From: Actinoallomurus sp.
GTDB lineage: Bacteria > Actinomycetota > Actinomycetes > Streptosporangiales > Streptosporangiaceae
Assembly (NCBI GenBank): GCA_025964685.1
Contig: JAOPYG010000009.1
Span: forward strand, 1 to 64,000
Direction: 5' to 3'
Length of the DNA: 64,000 nt
Shown: positions 1-7,912 of the stretch, piece after piece
Layout: every line of letters starts with the position of its first letter
Position numbering within the stretch: the first letter of the stretch is position 1
Made by a program: the position numbers and the translations under genes
The notes under the pieces: model-generated
What the model was told of the DNA's origin: nothing
What the model saw: the letters and a program-made list of their open reading frames with translations, nothing else
Database searches by the model: none

Positions 1-69
1 GGGGGAACCCGGATGGGGGCCGGGCGGCCCGGCGGCGGAGGCGTCGGTCGCGTGCGCGGAATCGGTCAT
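1..69 (-). CDS. possible 5' end of a gene running off the left edge
   Basis: On the minus strand an ATG at 69 opens 23 codons without a stop up to the window edge. The codons are strongly G/C-ending and the residues are Ala/Pro/Gly-rich, as in the disordered N-termini of many actinomycete transporters and regulators. A weak purine stretch lies upstream. It follows the GH2 gene on the same strand, behind a hairpin. The product cannot be named from so short a piece, and chance openness in GC-rich DNA is a real alternative. Confidence 0.3.
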   Translation of the reverse strand, partial: MTDSAHATDASAAGPPGPHPGSP

Positions 70-92
70 GAGGCATACCTACCGGACGACCG

Positions 93-112
93 CCCCTCGA
101 ACCAACGAGGGG
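93..112 (-). terminator. hairpin after the GH2 gene
   Basis: Arms CCCCTCG (93-99) and CGAGGGG (106-112) pair perfectly around a 6-nt loop, 27 bases beyond the GH2 stop codon. There is no clear U-run, so termination is inferred from position and symmetry. Confidence 0.5.
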
Positions 113-139
113 TGGCCGTATCGGCCGGTCGAGGAAGGT

Positions 140-3100
140 CTAGCCGGGCGGCGCCTGCCCCGCGGACGCGCCCAGCTCCGCGATCTGCAGGAAGCCCTGG
201 GACGTCCCGGGGGCCCTGCTCGTCATGTCCATCTTCACGCTCGTGGTGCGGACCGGGTCGAAGGTGATGGTCGTCGGCTGGTTCGACCCGGCGGCCCACG
301 TGACCTTCAGGTTTCGTACGGGGACATAGCGGCCGCCGCGCAGATAGGAGACCTCGATGGCGGCCGGGAGTCCGCGGTCGGCGCCCACGGTGAAGTACGG
401 CGTGAGGGTGCCGACCGTACGGGCGTCCGGCCACGAGAGCGATACCCAGTCACGCGGGCGTGCCAGGCTGAACGCCGGCAGCAGCGCCGTCGCGCTCTTG
501 TAGTAGTAGTCGGACCAGCCTCCGGAGGTCGTGACGCCGTCCAGCATGGCGGCCGGCACCGTGCCGGGCGCGCCCGAGTAGCTCGCGTCCGCGGTGACCG
601 GCGCCGGGGTGGCGGGCGCCGCGCCGACCGACACCGGCGGGGCGGCCTTCGCGCCCGGTGTGCCGCCGGTGGTGCGGATGACGGTGGATGCGGGGCGCAG
701 CCCGGGTGAGGTGACGGTGACGGTGATCGGACCGGGTGCCGGCGCGGACCGTACGATCGCCAGCGCCTTGCCGTTGAACGCCGTGCGGGACGGTGCCTTG
801 TAGTTCTCCGCGCTCTCCTCGCGCCCGTTGTCCAGCCCGGCGAGCGACCCGCCGCTCACCGTGAAGTGGAGGAGATCGTCCGCGCCCGGAACGGTGACGC
901 CGTGGGAGTCCACGACGTCGGCGGTGACATAGGACAGCGCCTTACCGTCGGCGGCGATCGTCCGGCGGTCAGGGGACAGCCGGACCGTGGACGGCGTGCC
1001 GGCCGTCCGCAGCACGTCGGTGGCGACGACCTTCCCGTCGCGGGTGGCGACGGCCTTCAGCGTGCCCGGCGTGAACGGGACGTCCCAGGTCAGGTGCAGC
1101 TTGCCCGCGCTGCCGTTCGGGCTGGTGTAGCTGCCCGGATAGGGCCCGGAGGTCACGGTCTTGTCGTCGTGCGTGGCCTCGGTCGTCTCCAGATACCTGC
1201 GTCCGTCCGCCGTCGTCTTCTGGTCGAACCTGCGGGTGCCCAGCGACCTGCCGTTCAGGTACAGCCGCACGGTGTCGGCGTTGGAGTAGGCCCAGACCTG
1301 CACGGGCTCGCCCGGCCGGTGGTCGGTCCAGTTCATCGGCAGCAGATGGACCATCGGCTGCGTCGTCCACTGGCTCTTGAACAGGTAGTACATGTCCTTC
1401 GGGAAGCCCGCGGTGTCGACCGCGCCGAAGAAGGACGCCTTCACCGGGAAGACGTTGTACGGCGTCGGCTCGCCGATGTAGTCCATGCCCGACCACAGGA
1501 ACTCTCCGGCGAACCAGCCACGGTCGCGGTCCTTCTTCAGCCCGTACTCCCCGCTCATGGTCCACGAGGCCAGGTTGTTGTCGTAGGAGGAGGTGGCGCG
1601 CCGGCCCGGCGTGTGGTTCTCGCCGGTGTTCAGCTGCTGGGGATCCTGGTACGTGCCGCGGGTGGAGGTCTCCGAGGACGACTCGGACTCGAAGAAGAAC
1701 TTGTCCGGGTAGCGGGCGTGCAGTCCGTCCACCGAGCCCGCGGTGTTGTAGTTGAGGCCGATGCCGTCGAGCAGCTGGAGGATCTGGTCCTGGGCCGATC
1801 CGGCGGCGGGCACGCTCCGGTACTTGTCCGACCCCATGACGATGGGCCGGGTGGTGTCGATCGACTTCACGTCGGCGATGAGCCGCTTGGCGATGGGCAC
1901 ACCGACGGAGACCGACGTCGAGTCGGGGATCTCGTTGCCGATGGACCACAGGACGACCGCCGGGGAGTTCTTGGCGGCGTCGACCATCTCCTTGATGTCG
2001 GAGTCGCTGTTCGCGTCGAAGAACCGGCCGTAGTCGTACTTGACCTTCGGGGTGCGCCAGGTGTCGAACGCCTCGACCATCATCACGATGCCGAGCTCCT
2101 GGCACACCTCCACCATCGCGGGCGAGGGCGGGTTGTGCGAGGTGCGGAAGGCGTTGACGCCCATGCTCTTCATGATCTTCATCTGCCGGTACAGCGCGTC
2201 CTTGGTGACGGCCGCCCCGAGCGCGCCTCCGTCGTGGTGCAGGTCGACGCCCTGCAGCTTGGTGCGCACGCCGTTGAGGGAGAACCCGCCGTCCGGGGCG
2301 AAGGTGGCCCAGCGGATGCCGAAGGGGGTCGTCGTGGTGTCGACGGTCCGGCCCGCGACGACCACGTCGGTTCGCAGCGTGTAGAGGTCGGGGTGCTCGG
2401 TCGACCACAGGGCGGGGTGTTCGACGCGGACGTCGGCCGTCGCGGTGCCGCCGCCCGTCACGTCGGTGGTGCGCTCCCCCACCGTACGGCCATGCGGATC
2501 CTGGACCTTGGAGACCACCTGCGCGGGTCCGCCGGCCACGTCCGTGCGCACGTGCACGTCCGCGTAGCCCGCCTTGACGGTCTGGGCCAGGTCCGGCGTG
2601 GTGACGAAGACGCCGTGCCGCTGGACGTGGACCGGATCGGTCATGGTCAGCTGGACGTCGCGGTAGATGCCGCTGCCGGAGTACCACCGGCTGCTGGGCA
2701 GCTGGTTCTGCACCTTGACCGCGAGCACGTTGGGCGTCGTGCCGTCGGTGTGCGCCAGCCCGGTCAGGTCGACGTCGAAGCCGGTGTAGCCGTACGGGTG
2801 GCTACCGACCTGGCGGCCGTTGACGTAGATGACCGAGTCCATGTAGACCCCGTCGAACTCCACGGAGATCTGCCGGTGCGCCATCGACGGCGGCAGCGTG
2901 AACGTCTTGCGGTACCACCCGAGCCCACCCTGCAGGAAGCCGGTGCCGCTGTCGGTGCCGCCCTCCGGCGTCGGGTCGCGCTCGATGCTCCAGTCGTGGG
3001 GAAGGTCCACGCGGCGCCAGGCGGAGTCGTCGTAGCCGGGATCCGGGGCGTGCGCGTACGCGCCGGTGGGGTCGGTGATGCCGGCCGGGTTGGCGAGGGC

Positions 3101-3289
3101 GAACCTCCAGTCCTGGTCGAAGTCCAGGCTCCGCCCCTCGCCCGACACGTGGACGGCACCGGGGGCGCCGGCCGCGACCGGTGAGGCGTGGGTACGGGCG
3201 CCCGCGGCCGCGGGCGGTACGGCGACCAGGCAGAGCAGGACGGCCGCGAGCAGCCGGACGGTGGTCACGGCGCGGAGGTTCCCGGACAT
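140..3289 (-). CDS. secreted glycoside hydrolase family 2 beta-galactosidase
   Basis: The protein has 1049 residues with an N-terminal signal peptide (about 1-35, ending in an Ala-rich cleavage region). A sugar-binding jelly roll follows (about 50-215, with GGLGWYRKTF near 121-130), then an immunoglobulin-like linker and the TIM-barrel (about 330-640). In the barrel, Glu453 of SIGNE is the expected acid/base, and a Glu in FFESES (534-536) is the probable nucleophile. After the barrel come DUF4982/Ig-like domains and a C-terminal beta-sandwich that may bind carbohydrate. It should release beta-linked galactose from polymers outside the cell. The ATG at 3289 is chosen because AGAGGA lies just upstream and the signal peptide begins there; a longer upstream frame has no such support. 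The exact substrate is not readable from sequence. Confidence 0.93.
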   Translation of the reverse strand: MSGNLRAVTTVRLLAAVLLCLVAVPPAAAGARTHASPVAAGAPGAVHVSGEGRSLDFDQDWRFALANPAGITDPTGAYAHAPDPGYDDSAWRRVDLPHDWSIERDPTPEGGTDSGTGFLQGGLGWYRKTFTLPPSMAHRQISVEFDGVYMDSVIYVNGRQVGSHPYGYTGFDVDLTGLAHTDGTTPNVLAVKVQNQLPSSRWYSGSGIYRDVQLTMTDPVHVQRHGVFVTTPDLAQTVKAGYADVHVRTDVAGGPAQVVSKVQDPHGRTVGERTTDVTGGGTATADVRVEHPALWSTEHPDLYTLRTDVVVAGRTVDTTTTPFGIRWATFAPDGGFSLNGVRTKLQGVDLHHDGGALGAAVTKDALYRQMKIMKSMGVNAFRTSHNPPSPAMVEVCQELGIVMMVEAFDTWRTPKVKYDYGRFFDANSDSDIKEMVDAAKNSPAVVLWSIGNEIPDSTSVSVGVPIAKRLIADVKSIDTTRPIVMGSDKYRSVPAAGSAQDQILQLLDGIGLNYNTAGSVDGLHARYPDKFFFESESSSETSTRGTYQDPQQLNTGENHTPGRRATSSYDNNLASWTMSGEYGLKKDRDRGWFAGEFLWSGMDYIGEPTPYNVFPVKASFFGAVDTAGFPKDMYYLFKSQWTTQPMVHLLPMNWTDHRPGEPVQVWAYSNADTVRLYLNGRSLGTRRFDQKTTADGRRYLETTEATHDDKTVTSGPYPGSYTSPNGSAGKLHLTWDVPFTPGTLKAVATRDGKVVATDVLRTAGTPSTVRLSPDRRTIAADGKALSYVTADVVDSHGVTVPGADDLLHFTVSGGSLAGLDNGREESAENYKAPSRTAFNGKALAIVRSAPAPGPITVTVTSPGLRPASTVIRTTGGTPGAKAAPPVSVGAAPATPAPVTADASYSGAPGTVPAAMLDGVTTSGGWSDYYYKSATALLPAFSLARPRDWVSLSWPDARTVGTLTPYFTVGADRGLPAAIEVSYLRGGRYVPVRNLKVTWAAGSNQPTTITFDPVRTTSVKMDMTSRAPGTSQGFLQIAELGASAGQAPPG

Positions 3290-3321
3290 CGTTGTCCTCT
3301 CAATGGTCGTCGCTGACCGAC

Positions 3322-3390
3322 GTTCGACCTGCCGAACAAAGATCGTGAAGATGGGCCCTTGAGGATGCAATCGAACAGTCGAACCGTCAA
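3322..3390 (-). promoter_or_regulatory. promoter with repeated GTTCG/CGAAC operator half-sites (GH2 gene)
   Basis: On the minus strand a TTGACG -35-like box (3385-3390) is followed at once by two direct TCGAAC-type half-sites (3379-3384 and 3371-3376 on the plus strand) inside the -35/-10 spacer. A GTTCG N6 CGAAC inverted repeat (3322-3337) lies further downstream in the leader. This arrangement suits a repressor of the LacI or ROK type. No regulator gene is adjacent and the -10 is weak, so this is inference. Confidence 0.4.
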
Positions 3391-3468
3391 TCCTCGCGGC
3401 CGAGAAACATCGCGATGGCGCACGGTCCGCCCCGTCCGGGCACGGACGAGGCGGGCCGGCGCGTGACA

Positions 3469-4050
3469 TCAGGGGGCGTCGACGATGCTGCGGCCGCTCA
3501 TCGGGACCGCGACCGCGGCGCTCGCGTAGTCGGCCTCCACCCCGGCCTTCTCCGAGGCGTTGGGCGTGGCGTTCGCGCACGAGACGCCGCCGGTCGAGCC
3601 GGACATCAGCGACGAGCAGGGGCCGGGCTTCCTGTCCGGCAGCCCGAGGCTGTGACCGAGTTCGTGCGCCGCGATGCGGGTGGTGTTGTACCCCTCATCC
3701 ACGGCCTGCCGCCCGAACCACACCGTGCCCTGCCGGCCTGGGCGGACCGGGCCGAGCGTGGACTGCGGCCAGCCGTCGAACGCGATGACCTTGATGTCGG
3801 CGCGCTGACCGGCGGTGGCCTCGACCAGGCGGACGTTCCGGACGCTGGAGTTCCAGGAGTTGGCGCCGGCGACGACGGCGCTCCTGAACTCCGCGGCCTG
3901 GCTGTCGTCGTAGTAGAGGGTCGTCGGCTGGAGTAGCGCGTGGGCGTGCGGGGCGGCGACGGGCGAGGCGTTCGCCGCCGGGACCACGGTGATCGAGAGG
4001 GTGAGCGCGGTGGCGCCGATGAGGGTGCGGGCGGCGGTGCGGTGCAGCAT
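3469..4050 (-). CDS. snpA: snapalysin, secreted small neutral metalloprotease (peptidase M7)
   Basis: The protein has 193 residues with a signal peptide (about 1-28) and a short propeptide. The zinc site HELGHSLGLPD (129-139: His129, Glu130, His133, Asp139) is the hallmark of M7 proteases, which use an Asp as third zinc ligand. Length and the paired Cys near 145 and 158 also fit the family. It should digest extracellular protein. Streptomyces snapalysin genes usually have a divergent LysR activator; none is present here, so the gene must be controlled differently. The gene ends about 180 bases upstream of the GH2 start on the same strand. Confidence 0.93.
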   Translation of the reverse strand: MLHRTAARTLIGATALTLSITVVPAANASPVAAPHAHALLQPTTLYYDDSQAAEFRSAVVAGANSWNSSVRNVRLVEATAGQRADIKVIAFDGWPQSTLGPVRPGRQGTVWFGRQAVDEGYNTTRIAAHELGHSLGLPDRKPGPCSSLMSGSTGGVSCANATPNASEKAGVEADYASAAVAVPMSGRSIVDAP

Positions 4051-4112
4051 GGCGGGGGCCTTCCTCTGTTCAGGAACGGGCGGTGCCGCATGACCCGGGT
4101 CAGGTCCGCCTC

Positions 4113-4141
4113 AGCATATTTGTGCGACTTCGGCCCGACAA
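4113..4141 (-). promoter_or_regulatory. candidate promoter of the snapalysin gene
   Basis: Read on the minus strand, TTGTCG (4136-4141) and TATGCT (4113-4118) are separated by exactly 17 bases. They lie about 60 bases before the snapalysin start, in an AT-richer patch. This is a good match to a vegetative actinomycete promoter. Confidence 0.5.
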
Positions 4142-4225
4142 GACTGGTCATGCGGCGAAAGACCTCTTGTCACATAGCTGAATTCGGTGAGCGCCAGGAA
4201 TGGACGCCATGATGCCGTGAAACGG

Positions 4226-4618
4226 TCAGCCAATTCCGCTGATCGCCTGGGGCTCGATGACGAAGATCACGCGTACCTGGTCGCGGCCGCCGTACCAGGG
4301 GTATGGCGTCCCGAGGTATCTCCGGGCGAGCGCCTCGATGTGCTCGGCCGCGCCATCGGTGGTGATCTCGAGCACCCGGCCGCGCACCTGGAAGTAACGC
4401 GAAGGTGCCTCCGGATCCGCGACGGCCACGGCCACCCGCGGGTCCCGCTCGATGTTCCTGGTCTTCACATGGCTCTGCACGCTGTTGATGAGCACGTGCT
4501 GGCCGTCGGTGTCGACCCAGGTCTGGGTGACCTGCGGCGAACCGTCGGCCATGACGGTGGCGAGGTGGCAGATGCTCGGCCGGCGCAGCAGCGTCAGGAG
4601 TTCGTCGGTGAGTTTCAC
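4226..4618 (-). CDS. PPOX-class F420/FMN-dependent oxidoreductase (pyridoxamine phosphate oxidase fold)
   Basis: This 130-residue split beta-barrel protein begins with the typical helix then strand pattern (LLRRPSICHLATVMADGSPQ) and continues with the VAVAVADPEAPSRYFQVRG strand and an acidic helix. These are features of the Rv1155-like PPOX family. Members bind F420 or FMN and reduce small molecules or degrade cofactors. The sequence alone does not settle which cofactor is used. It stands alone, with the next gene on the same strand ending at 4692. Confidence 0.85.
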   Translation of the reverse strand: MKLTDELLTLLRRPSICHLATVMADGSPQVTQTWVDTDGQHVLINSVQSHVKTRNIERDPRVAVAVADPEAPSRYFQVRGRVLEITTDGAAEHIEALARRYLGTPYPWYGGRDQVRVIFVIEPQAISGIG

Positions 4619-4691
4619 GGTGATCTTTCAGCCGGTCGGACGGACGGACCACACCATGATCGACGATCTACCGATCACGGGACACGGCGCC

Positions 4692-5072
4692 TCAGCACGT
4701 CGAGTGGAACAGACCGCCGACCGGCCGCGACGCGGCCAGTTGGTTGTAGAGCTCGACGGCCTTCCGGGTCTCCTCCACGTGGACTTCGACGTGCCGGCTC
4801 CTGAGCAGGTCGAGTGTCTCCGGGCACGTGCCCAGCCGGAGTTCCATGCCGCGGCTCAGGACGACCACGGTGGCCCCGTGGTCGAGCAGATCGGTGACGT
4901 CGGCCGGCTGGATGCCGGGATCGTGGTGGGTGCCGGTCGCCGTCCAGTCCCAGGGCCGCCCTCCGCCCGGGTACAGGGCGAAGTCGCGGCCGGACCCCAG
5001 CCCCTCGACCTCCATGCGCCCCCACGAGATGCCGAGCACGCGAGGCGACCGGCTCTCGCTTTCGGGCGTCAT
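4692..5072 (-). CDS. Mth938-like domain protein
   Basis: The 126-residue protein opens with the SWGRMEVEGLGSGRDFALYPGG pattern and has the central GATVVVLSRGMELRLGTCPETLDLLR segment, both typical of the Mth938/DUF498 fold. In that fold a variable pocket is formed by a beta-rich sheet. The biochemical role of the family is unknown. The gene lies 22 bases after the stop of the immunity-like gene upstream and may be co-transcribed with it, but no shared function is implied. Confidence 0.8.
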   Translation of the reverse strand: MTPESESRSPRVLGISWGRMEVEGLGSGRDFALYPGGGRPWDWTATGTHHDPGIQPADVTDLLDHGATVVVLSRGMELRLGTCPETLDLLRSRHVEVHVEETRKAVELYNQLAASRPVGGLFHSTC

Positions 5073-5094
5073 CCCGCTCCCTGCGTACGTCGCG

Positions 5095-5520
5095 TCATGC
5101 CCGGTCGAGGCCGAGCCTGGTCAGCAACACCTCGACCGTCGGCGCCACGGTGATCCATCGGCCGTTCTGGAGCGTGAGGTAGATGACCCTGGGCTCGGCG
5201 CGCGACGGGCGGAAATCGAGGGCGAACGGCATGTCATACCCGAGATCCCCGATGAGGATCGACATCGTCGGATCGATGTCGCCGGGCGGTGACGCCTCGT
5301 CCGGCGAGCCGAGATACATCGGCAGCCGCGACTCGACGTCGGGCCAGCGGTGATTCTCGGCCTTCATGTATTCGAGCGTGTAGAAGCTTGGCTCCTGTGG
5401 CTTTTCCGTGAAGACCTGGGCCAGTTGGAGTTCGTCACCGGGCGGCGCCCAGCGCCCTTCCTCGATGGCCGAGCACAGGGCCTCGGGTAGGGGCAGACCG
5501 TTGATCTCGACGACGCTCAT
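5095..5520 (-). CDS. SMI1/KNR4-like (SUKH-type) putative immunity protein
   Basis: The 141-residue acidic protein shows features common to SMI1/KNR4-like immunity proteins: an N-terminal LPLPEAL helix, a central IGDLGYDMPFALDFR strand pair, then PRVIYLTLQNGRWITVA and a C-terminal LLTRLGL helix. Its ATG at 5520 overlaps the stop of the upstream toxin-like gene by four bases (ATGA), so the two are translationally coupled. That arrangement is typical of polymorphic toxin and immunity pairs. The immunity role is inferred from context and fold pattern. A longer in-frame extension to 5646 lies inside the upstream gene and is rejected. Confidence 0.65.
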   Translation of the reverse strand: MSVVEINGLPLPEALCSAIEEGRWAPPGDELQLAQVFTEKPQEPSFYTLEYMKAENHRWPDVESRLPMYLGSPDEASPPGDIDPTMSILIGDLGYDMPFALDFRPSRAEPRVIYLTLQNGRWITVAPTVEVLLTRLGLDRA

Positions 5521-6116
5521 ACGTCGGACCTCGCGGATCGTCCGGTCGTCCGGGCGAACGCATCCATGATCGGACCTCTCATGTGCTCGGGGACCTGAAT
5601 TCCCTCGAACGACGGGTTGTACTGGTTGACGGAACGAGAGGTCCACCTGAATCCGAAGGAGCCGTCCCCCTTCATCACCGCGACGAACCCCACGTTACTG
5701 TCACGGTCGACGCCGAGCGTCTCGGAAAGGACATGGTTCACGTCGGAATGTCCGCCATATCTTTCCACACGGTTGACCGGAACCTCTCCTGAGCGAAGCA
5801 GGGTGTCGCCGCTCGGAAAGGCCAGGAACTTTCCGGACTCGTGGTTGTACACACCCGAGAATCCTGCTCCCTCTCCGAATCGGCCGACCGTGACCGCACT
5901 GTCGGTCTTGAGATTGGACAGCGCGTCCGCCGCGTGCGCCGGCGGCAACCCGTGACGCTCCACGACGTGCGCCGCCTGCCCGGCGTGGAGTACGGGCGGA
6001 ACGGCGTGCGGCATCTCCGCGACCCGCGGGGTGTCGCGTACGGCCGCGCGCAGGAAGTCCAGGGCCGGACGGAAGAAGCCGGCCCCGAGCTGACGGCCTC
6101 CGCTAGCCATGAGCAT
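5517..6116 (-). CDS. putative polymorphic-toxin-type protein coupled to an immunity gene
   Basis: I do not recognise a named family. The 199-residue protein has an N-terminal helical, Ala/His-rich part (1-75), then a compact beta-rich domain with SGVYNHESGKFLAFPSGDTLL, RYGGHSDVNHVLSE and VGFVAVMKGDGSFGFRWTSRSVN. It ends in a basic, Ser/Arg-rich tail. There is no signal peptide or transmembrane segment, and no WXG100, LXG or PAAR delivery domain is visible, so it may be a truncated toxin tip or need another gene for export. The conserved His, Arg and Ser residues of the C-terminal half could be catalytic. Coupling to the SUKH-like gene is the main argument for a toxin. Confidence 0.55.
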   Translation of the reverse strand: MLMASGGRQLGAGFFRPALDFLRAAVRDTPRVAEMPHAVPPVLHAGQAAHVVERHGLPPAHAADALSNLKTDSAVTVGRFGEGAGFSGVYNHESGKFLAFPSGDTLLRSGEVPVNRVERYGGHSDVNHVLSETLGVDRDSNVGFVAVMKGDGSFGFRWTSRSVNQYNPSFEGIQVPEHMRGPIMDAFARTTGRSARSDV

Positions 6117-6248
6117 CCCCGCTGAAGAAAGCCCGCCATGGTCCGGTCACCGGTGGACCGCCCCCGCGGGAGCGCTCCGATGGTCGCGCGGTCCGACTCT
6201 AGCCAGAACGGCCGCCCTCCGTACATCATCCGGCGCCCGCGGCCGGGC

Positions 6249-7262
6249 TCATGCCCGGGCGGGATGGGCAAGGGGCTCGCCTCGGAGGTAGTGGCCGACG
6301 TCCTCGGCGAGGATCCGCGCCGCGTTGGCGGCGGTCTGCCGGCTCGCGCCGGCCAGGTGCGGTGTCAGCACGACGCCGGGGGTGGTGAGCAGCCGAGAGC
6401 CGGCCGGGATCGGCTCCTCGGGGAACACGTCGAACGCGGCGCCGAACAGGTGCCCGCCGTCGATCGCGTCGCAGACGGCGTCGTAGTCCAGCAGTGCGCC
6501 CCGCGCGCAGTTGACGACGATCGCGCCGGCCGGCATGGCGGCGAGCTGCGGCGCGCCGATCATCCCGGTGGTCTCCGGGGTGACACGGGCGTGCAGCGTG
6601 ACGACCTGCGCGCGGGACAGCAGCTCGTCCAGGGTCACGAGTTCGGCGACGGCGCTCTCGGTGACGTACGGGTCGTGGAGGAGCACGTGCGCGCCGAAGG
6701 CGGCGAGCAGTTCGGCGACCCGGTGCCCGACCGCGCCACCGCCGACCAGGCCCACCGTGCTGCCGCGGAGTTCGGTGCCGACGTCGTCGTAGCGGTAGTA
6801 GTCGCTGCGCCACCGGCCGGCGGCCAGCTCGGCGTGGGTCTGCGGGATGCGGCGCGCGGCGGCCAGGATCATGCCGAGCGTGTGCTCGGCCGTGGCGCCC
6901 GCGTTGCGGCCGGGCGCGCAGCTGACGGCGACGCCGTGCTCGGCCGCGGCCCGCAGGTTGGCGTTGACCGGGCCGCCGCGGCCGATGCCGATCAGCTTGA
7001 GGCTCGGGCTCGCCTCGATGACGCGGCGGGTCAGCGGAGCCATCTGGGTCAGGCAGATCTCGGCGTCCCCCAGTGCGTCGATGAGCTGTTCCTCGGTGCC
7101 GGACGCCTCGTCGACCTCGGCCACCCGCCCGAACGGCACCAGCGGCCAGTCCAGGGTGAGCTCGGCGAACTCCAGGTCACCGGCGACCTGCTCCCGTAGG
7201 GCGTCGATGAGCAGCCGGTTGAGGACGAAGTGGTCTCCGGCCGCGAGCACGCGGGTGGTCAT
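6249..7262 (-). CDS. D-isomer-specific 2-hydroxyacid dehydrogenase (NAD-dependent)
   Basis: The protein has 337 residues. The Rossmann motif GLVGGGAVGHRVAELL with a downstream acidic residue (HDPY) indicates NAD(H). The catalytic Arg (NCARGALLD), Glu (PEEPIP) and His (LTPHLAGAS) of the 2-hydroxyacid dehydrogenase family are all visible. It is the last gene of the sugar operon and probably oxidises or reduces a hydroxy-acid intermediate. Resemblance to 3-phosphoglycerate dehydrogenase is general only. The ATG at 7262 overlaps the preceding stop (ATGA) and has GAAAGGA upstream; an open frame running on to 8000 is an artefact. Confidence 0.88.
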   Translation of the reverse strand: MTTRVLAAGDHFVLNRLLIDALREQVAGDLEFAELTLDWPLVPFGRVAEVDEASGTEEQLIDALGDAEICLTQMAPLTRRVIEASPSLKLIGIGRGGPVNANLRAAAEHGVAVSCAPGRNAGATAEHTLGMILAAARRIPQTHAELAAGRWRSDYYRYDDVGTELRGSTVGLVGGGAVGHRVAELLAAFGAHVLLHDPYVTESAVAELVTLDELLSRAQVVTLHARVTPETTGMIGAPQLAAMPAGAIVVNCARGALLDYDAVCDAIDGGHLFGAAFDVFPEEPIPAGSRLLTTPGVVLTPHLAGASRQTAANAARILAEDVGHYLRGEPLAHPARA

Positions 7263-7912
7263 AGGGTCCTTTCTCGTACGGCCTTGACGGCCTCGATGGG
7301 CGTGTTGAACTCCAGCAGCGCGGCCTGCCGGTCCAACCCGCCCGGCGGACGGGTCAGGCTGATCTCGGTCAGGCCGCAGTTGCGCAGCGCCGGGAAGATC
7401 CGCCGATAGTCGCGAAGGGGCACGCCGATCAGTTCGCACAGCGCGAGCCGGATCGCGGTGGTGTGCGCGACGACGAGGATCCGGTCCTCGGGATACCGGT
7501 CCGCGAGCTCGAAGAGGCAGCCGGTGAACCGGCGCACCGCCTCGGTCGGGTCCTCTCCGCCGGGCAGGTGGTCGGTGACCGGGTCGGCGCGGAACGCCTG
7601 GAGCGCCTCGGGGAACCGCTCGTGCATCTCGGCCGACGTGAGGCCCTCGCCGTGCCCGAAGTCCAGTTCGCGCAGCCGCTCGTCCACGTGCGGCCGGACG
7701 CCTATCGCCTCGGCGCAGGGGGTGGCGGTGAGCTGGGCGCGGGTCAGGGTGGAGGTCCATACGGCGGCGAGCCGGGCGGTACGGGCCCAGGCCGCGAGCT
7801 GCTGCGCCTGCTCCAGGCCGCGCGTGGTCAGGGCGATGTCGCTGACGCCCGCGTAGCGGTTCTCCGCGTGCCACTCCGTCTCTCCGTGCCGGACCAGGAC
7901 GAGCTGGGTCAT
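7259..7912 (-). CDS. histidine phosphatase family protein (phosphoglycerate mutase-like)
   Basis: The 217-residue cytosolic protein begins with LVLVRHGETEW, the phospho-histidine motif, and has the second catalytic His in ILVVAHTTAIRLAL. It also has the intermediate ELDFGHGEGLT segment typical of the branch that dephosphorylates small sugar phosphates. It overlaps both neighbours by four bases, so it is made in step with the FGGY kinase upstream and the dehydrogenase downstream. A phosphatase between a kinase and a dehydrogenase suggests removal of phosphate from a pathway intermediate. Confidence 0.88.
   Translation of the reverse strand: MTQLVLVRHGETEWHAENRYAGVSDIALTTRGLEQAQQLAAWARTARLAAVWTSTLTRAQLTATPCAEAIGVRPHVDERLRELDFGHGEGLTSAEMHERFPEALQAFRADPVTDHLPGGEDPTEAVRRFTGCLFELADRYPEDRILVVAHTTAIRLALCELIGVPLRDYRRIFPALRNCGLTEISLTRPPGGLDRQAALLEFNTPIEAVKAVRERTL

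Noticed and set aside
866-3184. Long open frame on the plus strand, antisense to the GH2 gene
   Set aside because: It is low-complexity Arg/Val/Gly/His-rich translation produced by the high-GC third codon positions of the real gene, with no domain.
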